DNA of 64,000 nt, from positions 248,001 to 312,000 of the forward strand of contig NZ_JAAIYA010000008.1 of NCBI RefSeq assembly GCF_010894405.1, in the 5' to 3' direction. This document shows positions 54,547 through 64,000 of this stretch, in pieces; positions within the stretch are counted from its first letter, which is position 1; every line of letters starts with the position of its first letter. Under the pieces are notes generated by a model. The model was not told the DNA's origin. It did not search any database and worked only from the letters and a program-made list of their open reading frames with translations. Source of the DNA: Pyxidicoccus caerfyrddinensis. Lineage in GTDB: Bacteria; Myxococcota; Myxococcia; Myxococcales; Myxococcaceae. The translations under genes and the position numbers were made by a program.

Positions 54547-55986
54547 CTACGGCGCCGTCTCGCCGGGCTCCGTCCCCACCGCGCCTGGCGCCGGCTCGGG
54601 CGCTGCACCGGCCGCGGGCTTCGGCGTGGCCGTCTTGCTGCGCGTCTTCTCCCAGTCCTCGGGTGACAGCGGACTCATCACCTTGAGGGTGGAGTACTCC
54701 AGCTTGTACTGGCGCGGCTCGGGGCGCGCGTCCGGGCCCACCGAGAAGTTGATGCGGTGGATTTCGTGCCCGTCCTCGGTCTCCAGCACCACGCGCCAGT
54801 CGCCGGGCTTCAGGTTGGACGTCGTCGCGAAGGAGCGGTAGCCGCCGTCCGTCCCGTTGCTGCTCACGTTGAGCATGAAGCCGCTGCCGAACGTCGTCCA
54901 ACCCTTGTCGGGGTGGTCGTAGTACCAGCGCACGCGGACCTTGTAGGGCGCGAAGCCCTTGGGCGCGAAGATGCGGAAGAAGTAGTACGGCTTGTCGCCC
55001 GGCTGCATCAGGAAGTCCGGGCCGAACCACGTCCACGGCTTGAACCAGACGGAGTCGTCCACCGCGGACAGCTGGTACACGCCGGGGCTGACCCGCTCCA
55101 CCTTGTGGTAGATGTCCGCGAACTGCACGGCCACCGGCAGCGGCGGAATCACGCCCACCAGGTAGAGCACCAGCAGCACGCCCTGCACGCCGAAGCCGGG
55201 GATGGCCACGTTGCGGACCAGGAACTCCACGTCCGGACGCCAGCGCTCAATCAGGCGCATCAGCCCGAAGACGCTCGCGCAGCCCAGGGCCACGGCCAGC
55301 AGGAACACCCAGAAGCCCATGCGGCCAATCAGCACGGGCAAGAGGCACGCGAAGTACAGCGTCACGCACAGGCTGAGCAGCACCACGCGGATGACGGGGC
55401 CCACCTGCCGGAAGCGCGGCAGCTCGTTGGCCACCAGCAGCGCGAACAGGCCCACCACGAACAGGTAGGGCGTGAAGCCCGACGTGGCCTTGAACAGAAT
55501 CAGCATGAAGACGCTGAGCAGGCTTCCGAAGAAGAAGTGCACCGCGTCCTCGCGCCAGCGCCACACCTTCGCCAGCAGCTTCGGCGGCTCCGTGCCGTCC
55601 GGGAAGCGCTGCTCCAAGAGCAGCAGCGAGGTCAGGATGAGCAGGTACGCGAAGCTCTGCACCTGCGTCAGCGTGTCGTCGATGCGGCTGAGCGAGACGA
55701 TGTCGTAGATGAAGCCGCCGAAGAAGAAGACCGCCATCTCCCACTTCTCGTGGCGGGTGCGGAAGTCCTGCACCTTCTCCATGAGGGTGGGCGTCTTCGC
55801 CGTGGCCACCAGGTCGTCCGGGTCCACCGCCACGTTGGGCGCGGTGGCCGGGAGCGCGGTGTCCTTCAGCGCAACGGCGGCATTGGTATCGGCGACGGGG
55901 ACGTTCCCGGAGGCGGCCGGGGTTCCCGGCGCTTCGACGGTGTCGTCCTGCTTCTCGGAATTGTTGGGTTGTGTTGCGGTGACCAC
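54547..55986 (-). CDS. DUF2914 domain membrane protein
   Basis: A 479-residue protein. A disordered 60-residue N-terminus is followed by about eight TM segments (about 85-300), for example SFAYLLILTSLLLL, LFVVGLFALLVANEL and GVLLVLYLVGVIPPLPV. The extracytoplasmic C-terminal DUF2914 domain (about 350-440) has VRVRWYYDHPDKGWTTFGSG and GDWRVVLETEDGHEIHRI. The end is Pro/Ala-rich. DUF2914 is of unknown function. GTG start at 55986 with GAGGAACC upstream. It is convergent with the aminopeptidase gene. Confidence 0.83.
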   Translation of the reverse strand: MVTATQPNNSEKQDDTVEAPGTPAASGNVPVADTNAAVALKDTALPATAPNVAVDPDDLVATAKTPTLMEKVQDFRTRHEKWEMAVFFFGGFIYDIVSLSRIDDTLTQVQSFAYLLILTSLLLLEQRFPDGTEPPKLLAKVWRWREDAVHFFFGSLLSVFMLILFKATSGFTPYLFVVGLFALLVANELPRFRQVGPVIRVVLLSLCVTLYFACLLPVLIGRMGFWVFLLAVALGCASVFGLMRLIERWRPDVEFLVRNVAIPGFGVQGVLLVLYLVGVIPPLPVAVQFADIYHKVERVSPGVYQLSAVDDSVWFKPWTWFGPDFLMQPGDKPYYFFRIFAPKGFAPYKVRVRWYYDHPDKGWTTFGSGFMLNVSSNGTDGGYRSFATTSNLKPGDWRVVLETEDGHEIHRINFSVGPDARPEPRQYKLEYSTLKVMSPLSPEDWEKTRSKTATPKPAAGAAPEPAPGAVGTEPGETAP

Positions 55987-56071
55987 GGCGGTTCCTCGGG
56001 GCAGCGGCGAACCATTCTAGCCGCACCGGGGGGAGTCGGTCTCCCCCTCCCCCCAAGGCCCGCGAGCCCCG

Positions 56072-56392
56072 TCAGGCCGGGGACTTGCCGGCGACCACGT
56101 CCGCCAGCTCACCGCGCTCGGCCAGCTCCATGAGGATGTCGGAGCCGCCGACGAACTGCCCGTTGATGAAGATCTGCGGAATGGTGGGCCAGTTCGTGAG
56201 GTCCTTGATGCCCTGGCGCACCTCGGGGTCCGCCAGCACGTCCACCGTGTGGACCTCGCCGTAGGGCTGCAACAGCTGCAGCGCCCGCGCGGAGAAGCCG
56301 CACTGCGGGAAGAGGGCGTTGCCCTTCATGAACAGGACGATTTTGTGCGACTGGGTTTCCTTCTCCAGCCGGGCCTTGAGCTCAGGGGTCAT
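56072..56392 (-). CDS. grxD: Monothiol glutaredoxin (Grx4/GrxD)
   Basis: A 106-residue CGFS-type glutaredoxin that carries and transfers [2Fe-2S] clusters. The active site FPQCGFSARALQLL and the glutathione-binding WPTIPQIFINGQFVGG, then SDILMEL, are intact. Family length. ATG start at 56392. It lies 19 bp after bolA; Grx4 and BolA form cluster-bridged complexes, so the gene order fits function. Confidence 0.96.
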   Translation of the reverse strand: MTPELKARLEKETQSHKIVLFMKGNALFPQCGFSARALQLLQPYGEVHTVDVLADPEVRQGIKDLTNWPTIPQIFINGQFVGGSDILMELAERGELADVVAGKSPA

Positions 56393-56411
56393 CGACAGCG
56401 TCTCCTTCTAG

Positions 56412-56669
56412 CTAGCGTTGGCCGAGCTTCTGCCACTGCTCGGGCGAATAGGTCTTCAGCGCGAGGGCGTGCAGCTCGCCCGTCTTCAGCCACTGCTGCA
56501 GGGGCGCATAGACGAGCTGGTGCTGCTGCACCATGGGTTTGCCAGCAAAGGCGGGGCTCACCACCCGCGCCTCGAAGTGGTCTCCCGTCCCGGTGGTATC
56601 TCTAACCTCCACCTCGGAGCCCGGCAGGGCCTCGAGAATGCGAGTCCTGACGAAGTCGGCGTCGAGCAT
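56412..56669 (-). CDS. BolA family protein
   Basis: An 85-residue BolA-like protein, a partner of monothiol glutaredoxin in Fe-S trafficking. It shows the fold pattern RTRILEALPGSEVEVRD, then DHFEARVVSPAFAGK, then MVQQHQLVYAPLQQWL and HALALKTYSPEQW. The conserved His in the HQLVY segment could be a cluster ligand. Start ATG 56669, which overlaps the stop of the AlgH-like gene by one base (TGATG). Confidence 0.92.
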   Translation of the reverse strand: MLDADFVRTRILEALPGSEVEVRDTTGTGDHFEARVVSPAFAGKPMVQQHQLVYAPLQQWLKTGELHALALKTYSPEQWQKLGQR

Positions 56670-57214
56670 CAGTTCATCCCCCTTCCCATCACCAGCATGG
56701 CCGGGTCCACGCCCATGCCACGCAACGTGGTCTCCCACAGTTTCGAGGGCTCCAGGCCCAGCACCGCCTCGGCGGTCGCCTCGGCGAAGAGCCAGGAGCC
56801 GGCGGCAATCTCGCTCTCCAGCTGCTTGGGGCCCCAGCCCGCGTAGCCCAGGCAGAAGCGCAGGCGCCGCGAGGGGTTCTCCAACAGCGGCCCCAGCGCG
56901 TCCAGCGTGACGCTCAGGAACAGGCCGGGCAGCACCGGGTGCTTCTCGGTCTGCTCCGGGTCATCGTGCAGGACGAAGCCGCGCTGCGGCTCCACGGGGC
57001 CGCCCACGAAGACGGACTGCTCCGTCCGCGCCGAGGCGATGCCCATGTTCTGGCCGCGCGCCAGCTCACCGAGCGTGAGGGGGGCCCCCCGGTTGATGAC
57101 GAGCCCCATGGAGCCCGTCTCCCCGTGCTCGATCATCAAGATGACCGAGCGGTAGAAGTTCGGGTCCCCGAGCTGGGGCATGGCCAGCAGGAGTCCGGGA
57201 GCAAGGTTCTTCAC
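56669..57214 (-). CDS. YqgE/AlgH family protein
   Basis: A 181-residue member of the YqgE/AlgH family, conserved but functionally unclear; AlgH was first named as an alginate regulator. Family segments are LAPGLLLAMPQLGDPNFYRS, VILMIEHGETGSMGLVINR, VFVGGPVEPQRGFVLH and RFCLGYAGWGPKQLESEI. I chose the GTG at 57214 by comparison with E. coli YqgE. A GTG at 57283 adds 23 Pro-rich residues. It is first of three coupled genes with bolA and grxD. Confidence 0.9.
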   Translation of the reverse strand: MKNLAPGLLLAMPQLGDPNFYRSVILMIEHGETGSMGLVINRGAPLTLGELARGQNMGIASARTEQSVFVGGPVEPQRGFVLHDDPEQTEKHPVLPGLFLSVTLDALGPLLENPSRRLRFCLGYAGWGPKQLESEIAAGSWLFAEATAEAVLGLEPSKLWETTLRGMGVDPAMLVMGRGMN

Positions 57215-57304
57215 GAGAGGAGCATCAACCGTTCGCGGGGACGGCGCAACCGGAACCCGTACCCCGGGTTCCGGGCCGTCCACCCCCGCAGCATGAGGGC
57301 GACG

Positions 57305-57766
57305 TCAGTGCCAGCTCGTGTGCCTGGACTGGAGCGCCTCGGCGAGCTTCTCGGGGTTGAGGGGCTTGCCGATGAAGAGGTCCGCGCCCAGGCCCTTGCA
57401 CTTGCGCGCCATGGCCGCGTCGCTCATGGCGCTCACGCCGATGAGCACCGCCTGGGGGAAGCGCTCGCGCAGCTTGGACATGAGCGTGGCGCCGCTGCGA
57501 CCGGGCAGGAAGACGTCGACGACGGCGGCGTCCATGCGCTTGTTGCGCACGGCGAACTCCGCCTCCTCCGCGCTGCCCACGGGGAGCGGCTCGTAGCCCC
57601 AGCCCGCGAGCATCTCCACGAGGATTTCCCGGTGCGTCGGGTCGTCCTCGACGACGAGCACCGCGCCGCGCGCCGGTTCGAGCTTCAAGTCGTCGCTGCG
57701 CGTGGTGCGCTCGCTCGAGTCGTGGCCGGTGGAGATGGGCAGCTCTTCGACGGTGGGGAGGGACAT
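57305..57766 (-). CDS. Stand-alone response regulator receiver
   Basis: A 153-residue single-domain response regulator. A 33-residue polar N-terminus precedes the receiver, with acidic pocket VVEDDPTHRE (E40, D41, D42), phosphoacceptor D84 (AVVDVFLPGRSG), S112 and K134 (FIGKPL). No output domain. Its cognate kinase is not nearby. ATG start at 57766. It lies 102 bp after the peptide transporter operon, behind a terminator hairpin. Confidence 0.92.
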   Translation of the reverse strand: MSLPTVEELPISTGHDSSERTTRSDDLKLEPARGAVLVVEDDPTHREILVEMLAGWGYEPLPVGSAEEAEFAVRNKRMDAAVVDVFLPGRSGATLMSKLRERFPQAVLIGVSAMSDAAMARKCKGLGADLFIGKPLNPEKLAEALQSRHTSWH

Positions 57767-57782
57767 GAGTGCACCGGTGGGC

Positions 57783-57807
57783 AAAAGGTTTCCGTGTGAT
57801 GGAAACC
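57783..57807 (-). terminator. Intrinsic terminator of the ABC permease operon
   Basis: GGTTTCC (57787-57793) and GGAAACC (57801-57807) form a perfect 7-bp stem with a 7-nt loop. On the minus strand TTTTGC follows. It lies about 60 bp after the permease stop codon. Confidence 0.6.
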
Positions 57808-57812
57808 CACCC

Positions 57813-57824
57813 CCCAACGTTGGG
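57813..57824. promoter_or_regulatory. Perfect 12-bp palindrome upstream of the receiver gene
   Basis: CCCAACGTTGGG is self-complementary. It lies 47 bp before the receiver start and just outside the terminator hairpin, so it could be an operator for the receiver gene. Confidence 0.35.
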
Positions 57825-57867
57825 CATTCCACGGGAGCAGGTGCCTCTCCCACCCCTGAGACCTCCC

Positions 57868-58680
57868 TCAGGCGGCGCGGCGAGGGGCCGCCGAGAGCGC
57901 CTGGGAAGCAAGCGAGGCACCGAGCACCAGCAGCACCAGCAGCGCCCACGCGGGCAGCACCACGCGACCGCCGCCCTCGTAGATGAGGGCCGCGTAGCTG
58001 GTGCCCAGGTAGCGGCCCAGGGACATGGGCTCCATGCGAGCGATGCCGAAGAAGCTCACGGTGGACTCGGTGAGGATGGCGGCGGGCAGGCGGCTGAGGA
58101 ACACGGCCAGCGCGAAGGGGCGCAGCGCGGGCCACAGGTGGACGCGCAACAGGTGGACCCCTCCCCCGCCGAGCGCCCGGGCGGCCGCGACGTACTCCTG
58201 CGACTCCAGCGTGGCCAGCCGGTTGCGGAACATGCGCGCCGGGCCCGCCCAGCCGACCAGGGCGAGTGAAGCGACCATGAGCCCGAAGGGGCCGAGTCCT
58301 CCGCCCGCCCCCGCGTCCGAGAGGGACTGGCCCGCGAGCTGGAGCACCATGACCACCAGCACGTCGGGCAATGCGAAGACGGCGTCCACCGCGCGCAGCA
58401 GGGCCTGCTCCACGGTGCCACCGGAGAGGCGCGCCACCGCGGCCACGGCGAGGCCGATGAGCGTGGACAGCGCGCCCGCCGCGAGGCCCACGGCGAGGGA
58501 CACCCAGAGCCCACCGAAGGCGAGCTCGCACACGGTGCGGTCGGGGCGCGTGGGGTCCATGCCCAGCGGGCAGGTGCTGGCGAGAGCCTCCGGGAAGAGG
58601 CGGCCCGCGACGAGGCTGAGCACGCCCAGGCCAATCAGGAGCGCCAGGCCGAAGCGGGCTCGCGAGGGAACGCGGCTCAT
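57868..58680 (-). CDS. Peptide/nickel-type ABC transporter permease (DppC-like)
   Basis: A 270-residue inner-membrane permease with about six TM segments. The EAA loop reads EYVAAARALGGGGVHLLRVH, characteristic of the OppC/DppC branch. The N-terminal TM is LALLIGLGVLSLVAG. Its ATG overlaps the stop of the upstream permease (ATGA). It probably forms a heterodimeric channel with that protein. No ATPase gene is in the window. Confidence 0.9.
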   Translation of the reverse strand: MSRVPSRARFGLALLIGLGVLSLVAGRLFPEALASTCPLGMDPTRPDRTVCELAFGGLWVSLAVGLAAGALSTLIGLAVAAVARLSGGTVEQALLRAVDAVFALPDVLVVMVLQLAGQSLSDAGAGGGLGPFGLMVASLALVGWAGPARMFRNRLATLESQEYVAAARALGGGGVHLLRVHLWPALRPFALAVFLSRLPAAILTESTVSFFGIARMEPMSLGRYLGTSYAALIYEGGGRVVLPAWALLVLLVLGASLASQALSAAPRRAA

Positions 58681-59561
58681 GTCGTGGCCTCCCGGGAGCG
58701 AGGGTCCACCGCGTAGCGAAGCACCTCGACCGCGAGGCTCACGAGGACGAGCAGCGACGCGAAGGTGGTGGTGGCCACCACGACGACGGCCACCTGCTTG
58801 TTGAGCACCGCCAGCACGTAGAGCTGGCCGAAGTACGGCAGGCCGAAGACGCGCTCCGCGGCGAACGAGCCGGCGAGCAGCGAGGTGGCCACCGGCCCCA
58901 CGGCGTCGAGCATCGCGGGCCACACGTTGGGCAGCACGTGACGACGGAGCACCGTGCCGTAGGTCAGGCCCTTGCCCAGCGCGGTGCGCACGTAGTCGCG
59001 AGACAGCTCCGTCTCCAGCGAGTCCCCCACCAGCGTGCCCAGGAAGATGCCGGGCCACACCGAGGTACAGAGCGCCGCGCACAACTCCGGCAGCATGTTC
59101 CCGCGCTCCACCACGCTGGGAGCCAGCAACAGCGCGGGAATGAAGACCGGCGTGCCGAAGGCCACCGCCGGTACCACGTCCCCCAGTGTCGCCCACTTCC
59201 CTCGACGCCACCGCGTGCGAAGCAGCGCGAAGCCGAGCGCCCAAGCCAACGCGAGCGGCAGTGCCATCAACCCCACGCCCACGCTGCCGGAGAGCTTCAG
59301 CAGCAGCTCGTCGCCGGTGATGCCCTGCGCGCTGGTGCCCAGCCGCTCGCCGCGGAAGAGCTTCTGCCAGGGACGCATGAAGCCCAGTGGCTCGCCGATG
59401 CCGAGGTCGCGCTGGTACGAGGCGGCCAGTTCCTTGGAGACCTGCCGCTTGGCATCCGTCTCCGTGGTGAGCGGCAGCGAGGCCATGAGGAAGTACGAGG
59501 CCACCGCCACGAGGGGCACCAGCACCAGCTGCCGAGCCAACCGCTGCGTCACGAGCCTCAT
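58677..59561 (-). CDS. Peptide/nickel-type ABC transporter permease (DppB-like)
   Basis: A 294-residue permease. TM1 (QLVLVPLVAVASYFLMASL) is followed by a periplasmic loop with LGIGEPLGFMRPWQKLFRGE, the layout of OppB/DppB. The EAA loop is RDYVRTALGKGLTYGTVLRR. ATG at 59561. It starts after a 316-bp gap that holds two 42-bp repeats, downstream of the binding-protein gene. Confidence 0.9.
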   Translation of the reverse strand: MRLVTQRLARQLVLVPLVAVASYFLMASLPLTTETDAKRQVSKELAASYQRDLGIGEPLGFMRPWQKLFRGERLGTSAQGITGDELLLKLSGSVGVGLMALPLALAWALGFALLRTRWRRGKWATLGDVVPAVAFGTPVFIPALLLAPSVVERGNMLPELCAALCTSVWPGIFLGTLVGDSLETELSRDYVRTALGKGLTYGTVLRRHVLPNVWPAMLDAVGPVATSLLAGSFAAERVFGLPYFGQLYVLAVLNKQVAVVVVATTTFASLLVLVSLAVEVLRYAVDPRSREATT

Positions 59562-59877
59562 GGCGTCACTCCGGAGCGGCCCGCTTCCGCGAAGCAAAGC
59601 CACCCCGCAAGCAAGGCCATGCGCTGTCGCGACAGCCACCATGTGTCCCGCCGCGTCTGACTCAGGACGCGAGAGGCCCCTGGCACTCCGCCCCGCCCGT
59701 CCGAGCGGCGGGCTCGCGGAATGAACGTTCCTTCCGCTTCCATCGGGCGGCGGGCTCGCGGAATGAACGTTCCTTCCGCGTCCACCGGGCGCCGGGCGGG
59801 GCCGCCCCCGAGCTCGAATGAATCCCCGAGACGAAGCCATTCCGCCAACAGGGCAACGCACCATCGCGGCAGCAGGC
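59562..59877 (-). other. 316-bp gap between the binding-protein and permease genes
   Basis: No convincing gene. A small minus-strand frame (59662-59856) repeats RSFREPAAR twice because of the 42-bp DNA repeat, and I do not call it. The region probably holds a regulatory site or a processing signal that sets binding-protein and permease levels apart. Confidence 0.45.
59706..59790. repeat. Two tandem 42-bp repeats, each with a near-palindromic GAACGTTC core
   Basis: 33 identical bases (59706-59738 and 59748-59780) recur with a 42-bp period, and the next bases also match with few changes. Each copy contains GGAATGAACGTTCCTTCC, an 18-bp palindrome with one mismatched pair. 42 bp is about four helical turns, so two dimers could bind on the same face. 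Confidence 0.75.
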
Positions 59878-61578
59878 TCATGGGGCGACTCCCGCCTGGG
59901 CTTCCGTCGCGGGAGCCAGCCGCAATGCACGCAGCGCGAGGAAGTTGAAGGGGTCTACGTCCAGCCCGCGCAGCCGAGCCCGGACGCGGAAGTAGCGGTC
60001 CGGATGGTAGATGGGCGCAATGACCGCCTGCTCGCCCACCAGCACCTCCTGAGCCTGGGCATACAGCGCGCGAGCCTTCTCCTCGTCCGGCTCGCCGTCG
60101 CCCGCCTCGAGCAGCCGCTCGAAGCGAGCCATGGGCTCGCCACCGGCCTGCGTCTCCCAGCCCGTCTGGTGGTTGCCCTCCTTCTCGAACAGGGTGAAGA
60201 AGGTGTTCGGGTGCGCGTAGTCCCCCCCCAGGCGGCGCAGATACAGGTCATACACGCGAGGCCCCTCCGCCGAGCGCCGCGCAATCTCCGCCGAGAAGTC
60301 CGAGCGCGCATCCAGCACCACCTGCACGCCCACCCGCGCCAGCTGCGCCGCCACGCGCTCCGCGATGGCCACCTCCGGGAGGAACCCGTCGCCCTGCCGG
60401 TAGACGAGCCGCAGCGGCCGGTCCAACCCAGGCACGCGGGCCAGCTCGGCCTTCGCAGCCTCGGGGGCGTAGCTCGGCAGGCGCGCGGCCTCCTCGGGCG
60501 TGGCGGCACCGGGCAGCTCCGGTGGCAGCAACACGTTGGACGTCCGGGCCGCCGGCAGCAGTCCGGCCATCAGCGCATCCCTGTCAAGCGCGCGGGCCAG
60601 CGCGCGCCGCACCTCGGGCCGGTTCAGCGGAGGACGCTCGGTGTTGAAGGCGAGGAAGTACGTGGACAGCAGCGGCTCGCGCTGCAGGTCCTCCGGCCGG
60701 CGCATGCGCAGCGACGCGGCGCTGTCCATGAACACGAAGTCCACCCGGCCGCGCTCGTACAGCGCGGGGCCAATCTCAGACTTCATCAGCGTGATGACGG
60801 GCGCGGGCGTCTCGCCAGGCTGCAGCGGCGGAGGGAAGGCGGTGGCCGGGTTGTAGACCAGCCGCACGCGCTCGCCGGCGCGGTCCCAGCGCTCCACCCG
60901 GTATGGCCCCAGTGCCAGCGGGCGCCCGTCACGCGGCCGGTCGAAGTAGTCGCGCACGTCCTCGTCGGACTTCCCCTCCAGGTCCGCCGAGGGCGCGGGG
61001 TAGAAGATGTAGACATTGGCCACGCGGGCCAGGAAGTAGCTGCGTGGCCGGGCCAGCGTCACCCGCAGGGTGTGCGCGTCCACGGCCTCCACGCCCACGC
61101 GCTCCAGCGCGGCGCGCACCTCGGCCTCGGGGGCACCGCGCTCCTGGGCCGCCAGTGCGTCGGCCGCGCCCGCCAGGTCCACCATCTCTCCGCGCTCACG
61201 TCCGCGCAGCGCGCGCCGCCAGCCGATGACGAAGTCATGCGCGGTGAGCGGCGAGCCGTCCGACCAGCGCACGTCCGGTCGCAGGTGGAAGGTGTAGACC
61301 TCGCGGCCCTGGTCGTCGGTAACACGCTCCCAGCGCTCGGCCAGGCCGGGCTGCACGGAGTAGTCCGCCCCCAGCACGGTGAGCCCGCGCTGGGTGGCGA
61401 GCATGACGGGATAGTTCGCCCAGCTCTCCGGGTCCGAGTGGCTCCAGTCCAGTGTGGTGGGCATGGACGGCACCACCACCTTCACGCCGGGGTCTGGCTG
61501 GAAGCCGCACGGCCCACAGGCCGTGGCCGCCAGGACCAACACGAGGAACGTCCACCGGAGTCGAGCGCGGGAGGCCAC
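59878..61578 (-). CDS. Oligopeptide-type ABC transporter substrate-binding lipoprotein
   Basis: A 566-residue family 5 solute-binding protein. The lipoprotein signal ends LVLAATAC. The domain begins VVVPSMPTTLDWSHSDPESW. Typical segments are LTVLGADYSVQPGLAERWER, YTFHLRPDVRWSDGSPLTAHDF, VDFVFMDSAASLRM and LNRPEVRRALARALDRDALM. It supplies two permeases downstream. The substrate is probably oligopeptides, but the family also includes nickel and glycan binders. GTG start at 61578. Confidence 0.92.
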   Translation of the reverse strand: MASRARLRWTFLVLVLAATACGPCGFQPDPGVKVVVPSMPTTLDWSHSDPESWANYPVMLATQRGLTVLGADYSVQPGLAERWERVTDDQGREVYTFHLRPDVRWSDGSPLTAHDFVIGWRRALRGRERGEMVDLAGAADALAAQERGAPEAEVRAALERVGVEAVDAHTLRVTLARPRSYFLARVANVYIFYPAPSADLEGKSDEDVRDYFDRPRDGRPLALGPYRVERWDRAGERVRLVYNPATAFPPPLQPGETPAPVITLMKSEIGPALYERGRVDFVFMDSAASLRMRRPEDLQREPLLSTYFLAFNTERPPLNRPEVRRALARALDRDALMAGLLPAARTSNVLLPPELPGAATPEEAARLPSYAPEAAKAELARVPGLDRPLRLVYRQGDGFLPEVAIAERVAAQLARVGVQVVLDARSDFSAEIARRSAEGPRVYDLYLRRLGGDYAHPNTFFTLFEKEGNHQTGWETQAGGEPMARFERLLEAGDGEPDEEKARALYAQAQEVLVGEQAVIAPIYHPDRYFRVRARLRGLDVDPFNFLALRALRLAPATEAQAGVAP

Positions 61579-61611
61579 CGGGGCCCGTTGTACCCCGAAG
61601 CGCCCGGAGCC

Positions 61612-61672
61612 CGGAAAGAGAGAAGCCAGGAGTCCGGCGACCTCGGTCGTCCGGCATCCTGGCTTCTCTTCA
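61612..61672 (-). terminator. Long hairpin terminator of lon
   Basis: AGAGAAGCCAGGA and TCCTGGCTTCTCT are perfect 13-bp arms, with a further imperfect inner stem (CCGGCGACC / GGTCGTCCGG). On the minus strand CTCTTTCCGG follows. It lies about 50 bp after the lon stop. Confidence 0.7.
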
Positions 61673-61717
61673 ACTCAGTGCCCCCGAGAAGGGGCCTTCA
61701 ACCCGTGCCGCCCGGCG

Positions 61718-64000
<2,283 letters not shown>

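Noticed and set aside
59706..59790. CRISPR or attachment site
   Set aside because: Only two copies, no unique spacers, no cas genes or integrase nearby.
59662..59856. A 64-residue minus-strand gene with RSFREPAAR repeated
   Set aside because: The repeat comes from the DNA duplication, no RBS or conserved feature is seen, and composition is not protein-like.

Overview
The window is very GC-rich, gene-dense bacterial chromosome from a myxobacterium, most likely Myxococcus or a close relative (Corallococcus, Pyxidicoccus). The evidence is strong third-position G/C bias, many proteins with Pro/Ala-rich linkers, a Hanks-type kinase with a PEGA tail, a PP2C phosphatase, receiver/DUF4388-type proteins, and Cys-rich lipoproteins. 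I saw no tRNA, rRNA, tmRNA, CRISPR, insertion sequence or phage gene. This is mostly core chromosome with a few lineage-specific genes. Layout: 1-5 kb (minus strand) holds the start of dut, an M23 peptidase, an orphan membrane protein, pnp and rpsO. 5-13.3 kb is the classical minus-strand translation/transcription operon rimP-nusA-ylxR-infB-DUF503-rbfA-truB, followed by a MoaD-like protein. Its leader carries what looks like a complete attenuator: an intrinsic terminator plus a mutually exclusive upstream hairpin. rpsO has its own strong sigma-70-type promoter. 13.5-19.9 kb (plus strand) holds a nitrilase-family amidase, a FecR-like lipoprotein, a LysM protein, an HD-GYP receptor, a DUF971 protein and a Ser/Thr kinase. 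19.9-23.6 kb (minus) holds a deoxynucleoside kinase, panB, panC, smpB and sspB; the last two act in tmRNA tagging and ClpXP delivery. 24-34.5 kb (minus) holds rsmA, tsaD, a 925-residue receiver protein with a TPR tail, and an 1844-residue protein. The large protein joins a DUF4388-like N-terminus, about 1000 residues of Glu/Ala/Arg/Leu hexads, a J-domain and TPRs. It is the most unusual object in the window. 34.5-45.6 kb is mixed: trmL, DUF192, PP2C, an AmgK-like/MurU-like sugar kinase and nucleotidyltransferase pair, cystathionine beta-synthase and a cystathionine gamma-lyase-family enzyme (reverse transsulfuration), a MaoC hydratase, an enoyl-CoA hydratase, a secreted purple-acid-phosphatase-like lipoprotein and a DUF2147 protein. 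46-57.8 kb holds an rRNA methyltransferase, a Cys-rich lipoprotein divergent from an ECF sigma/anti-sigma pair, a DTW-domain enzyme, rsmE, aminopeptidase P, a DUF2914 membrane protein, grxD-bolA-algH and a lone receiver. 57.8-64 kb (minus) holds a peptide ABC transporter (binding protein and two permeases, no ATPase in view) and lon, which runs off the right edge. Stretches over 300 bp without a clear gene are 4290-4679, 38499-38883, 45615-46024 (holds a uracil-DNA-glycosylase-like remnant) and 59562-59877 (holds a 42-bp tandem repeat with palindromes).
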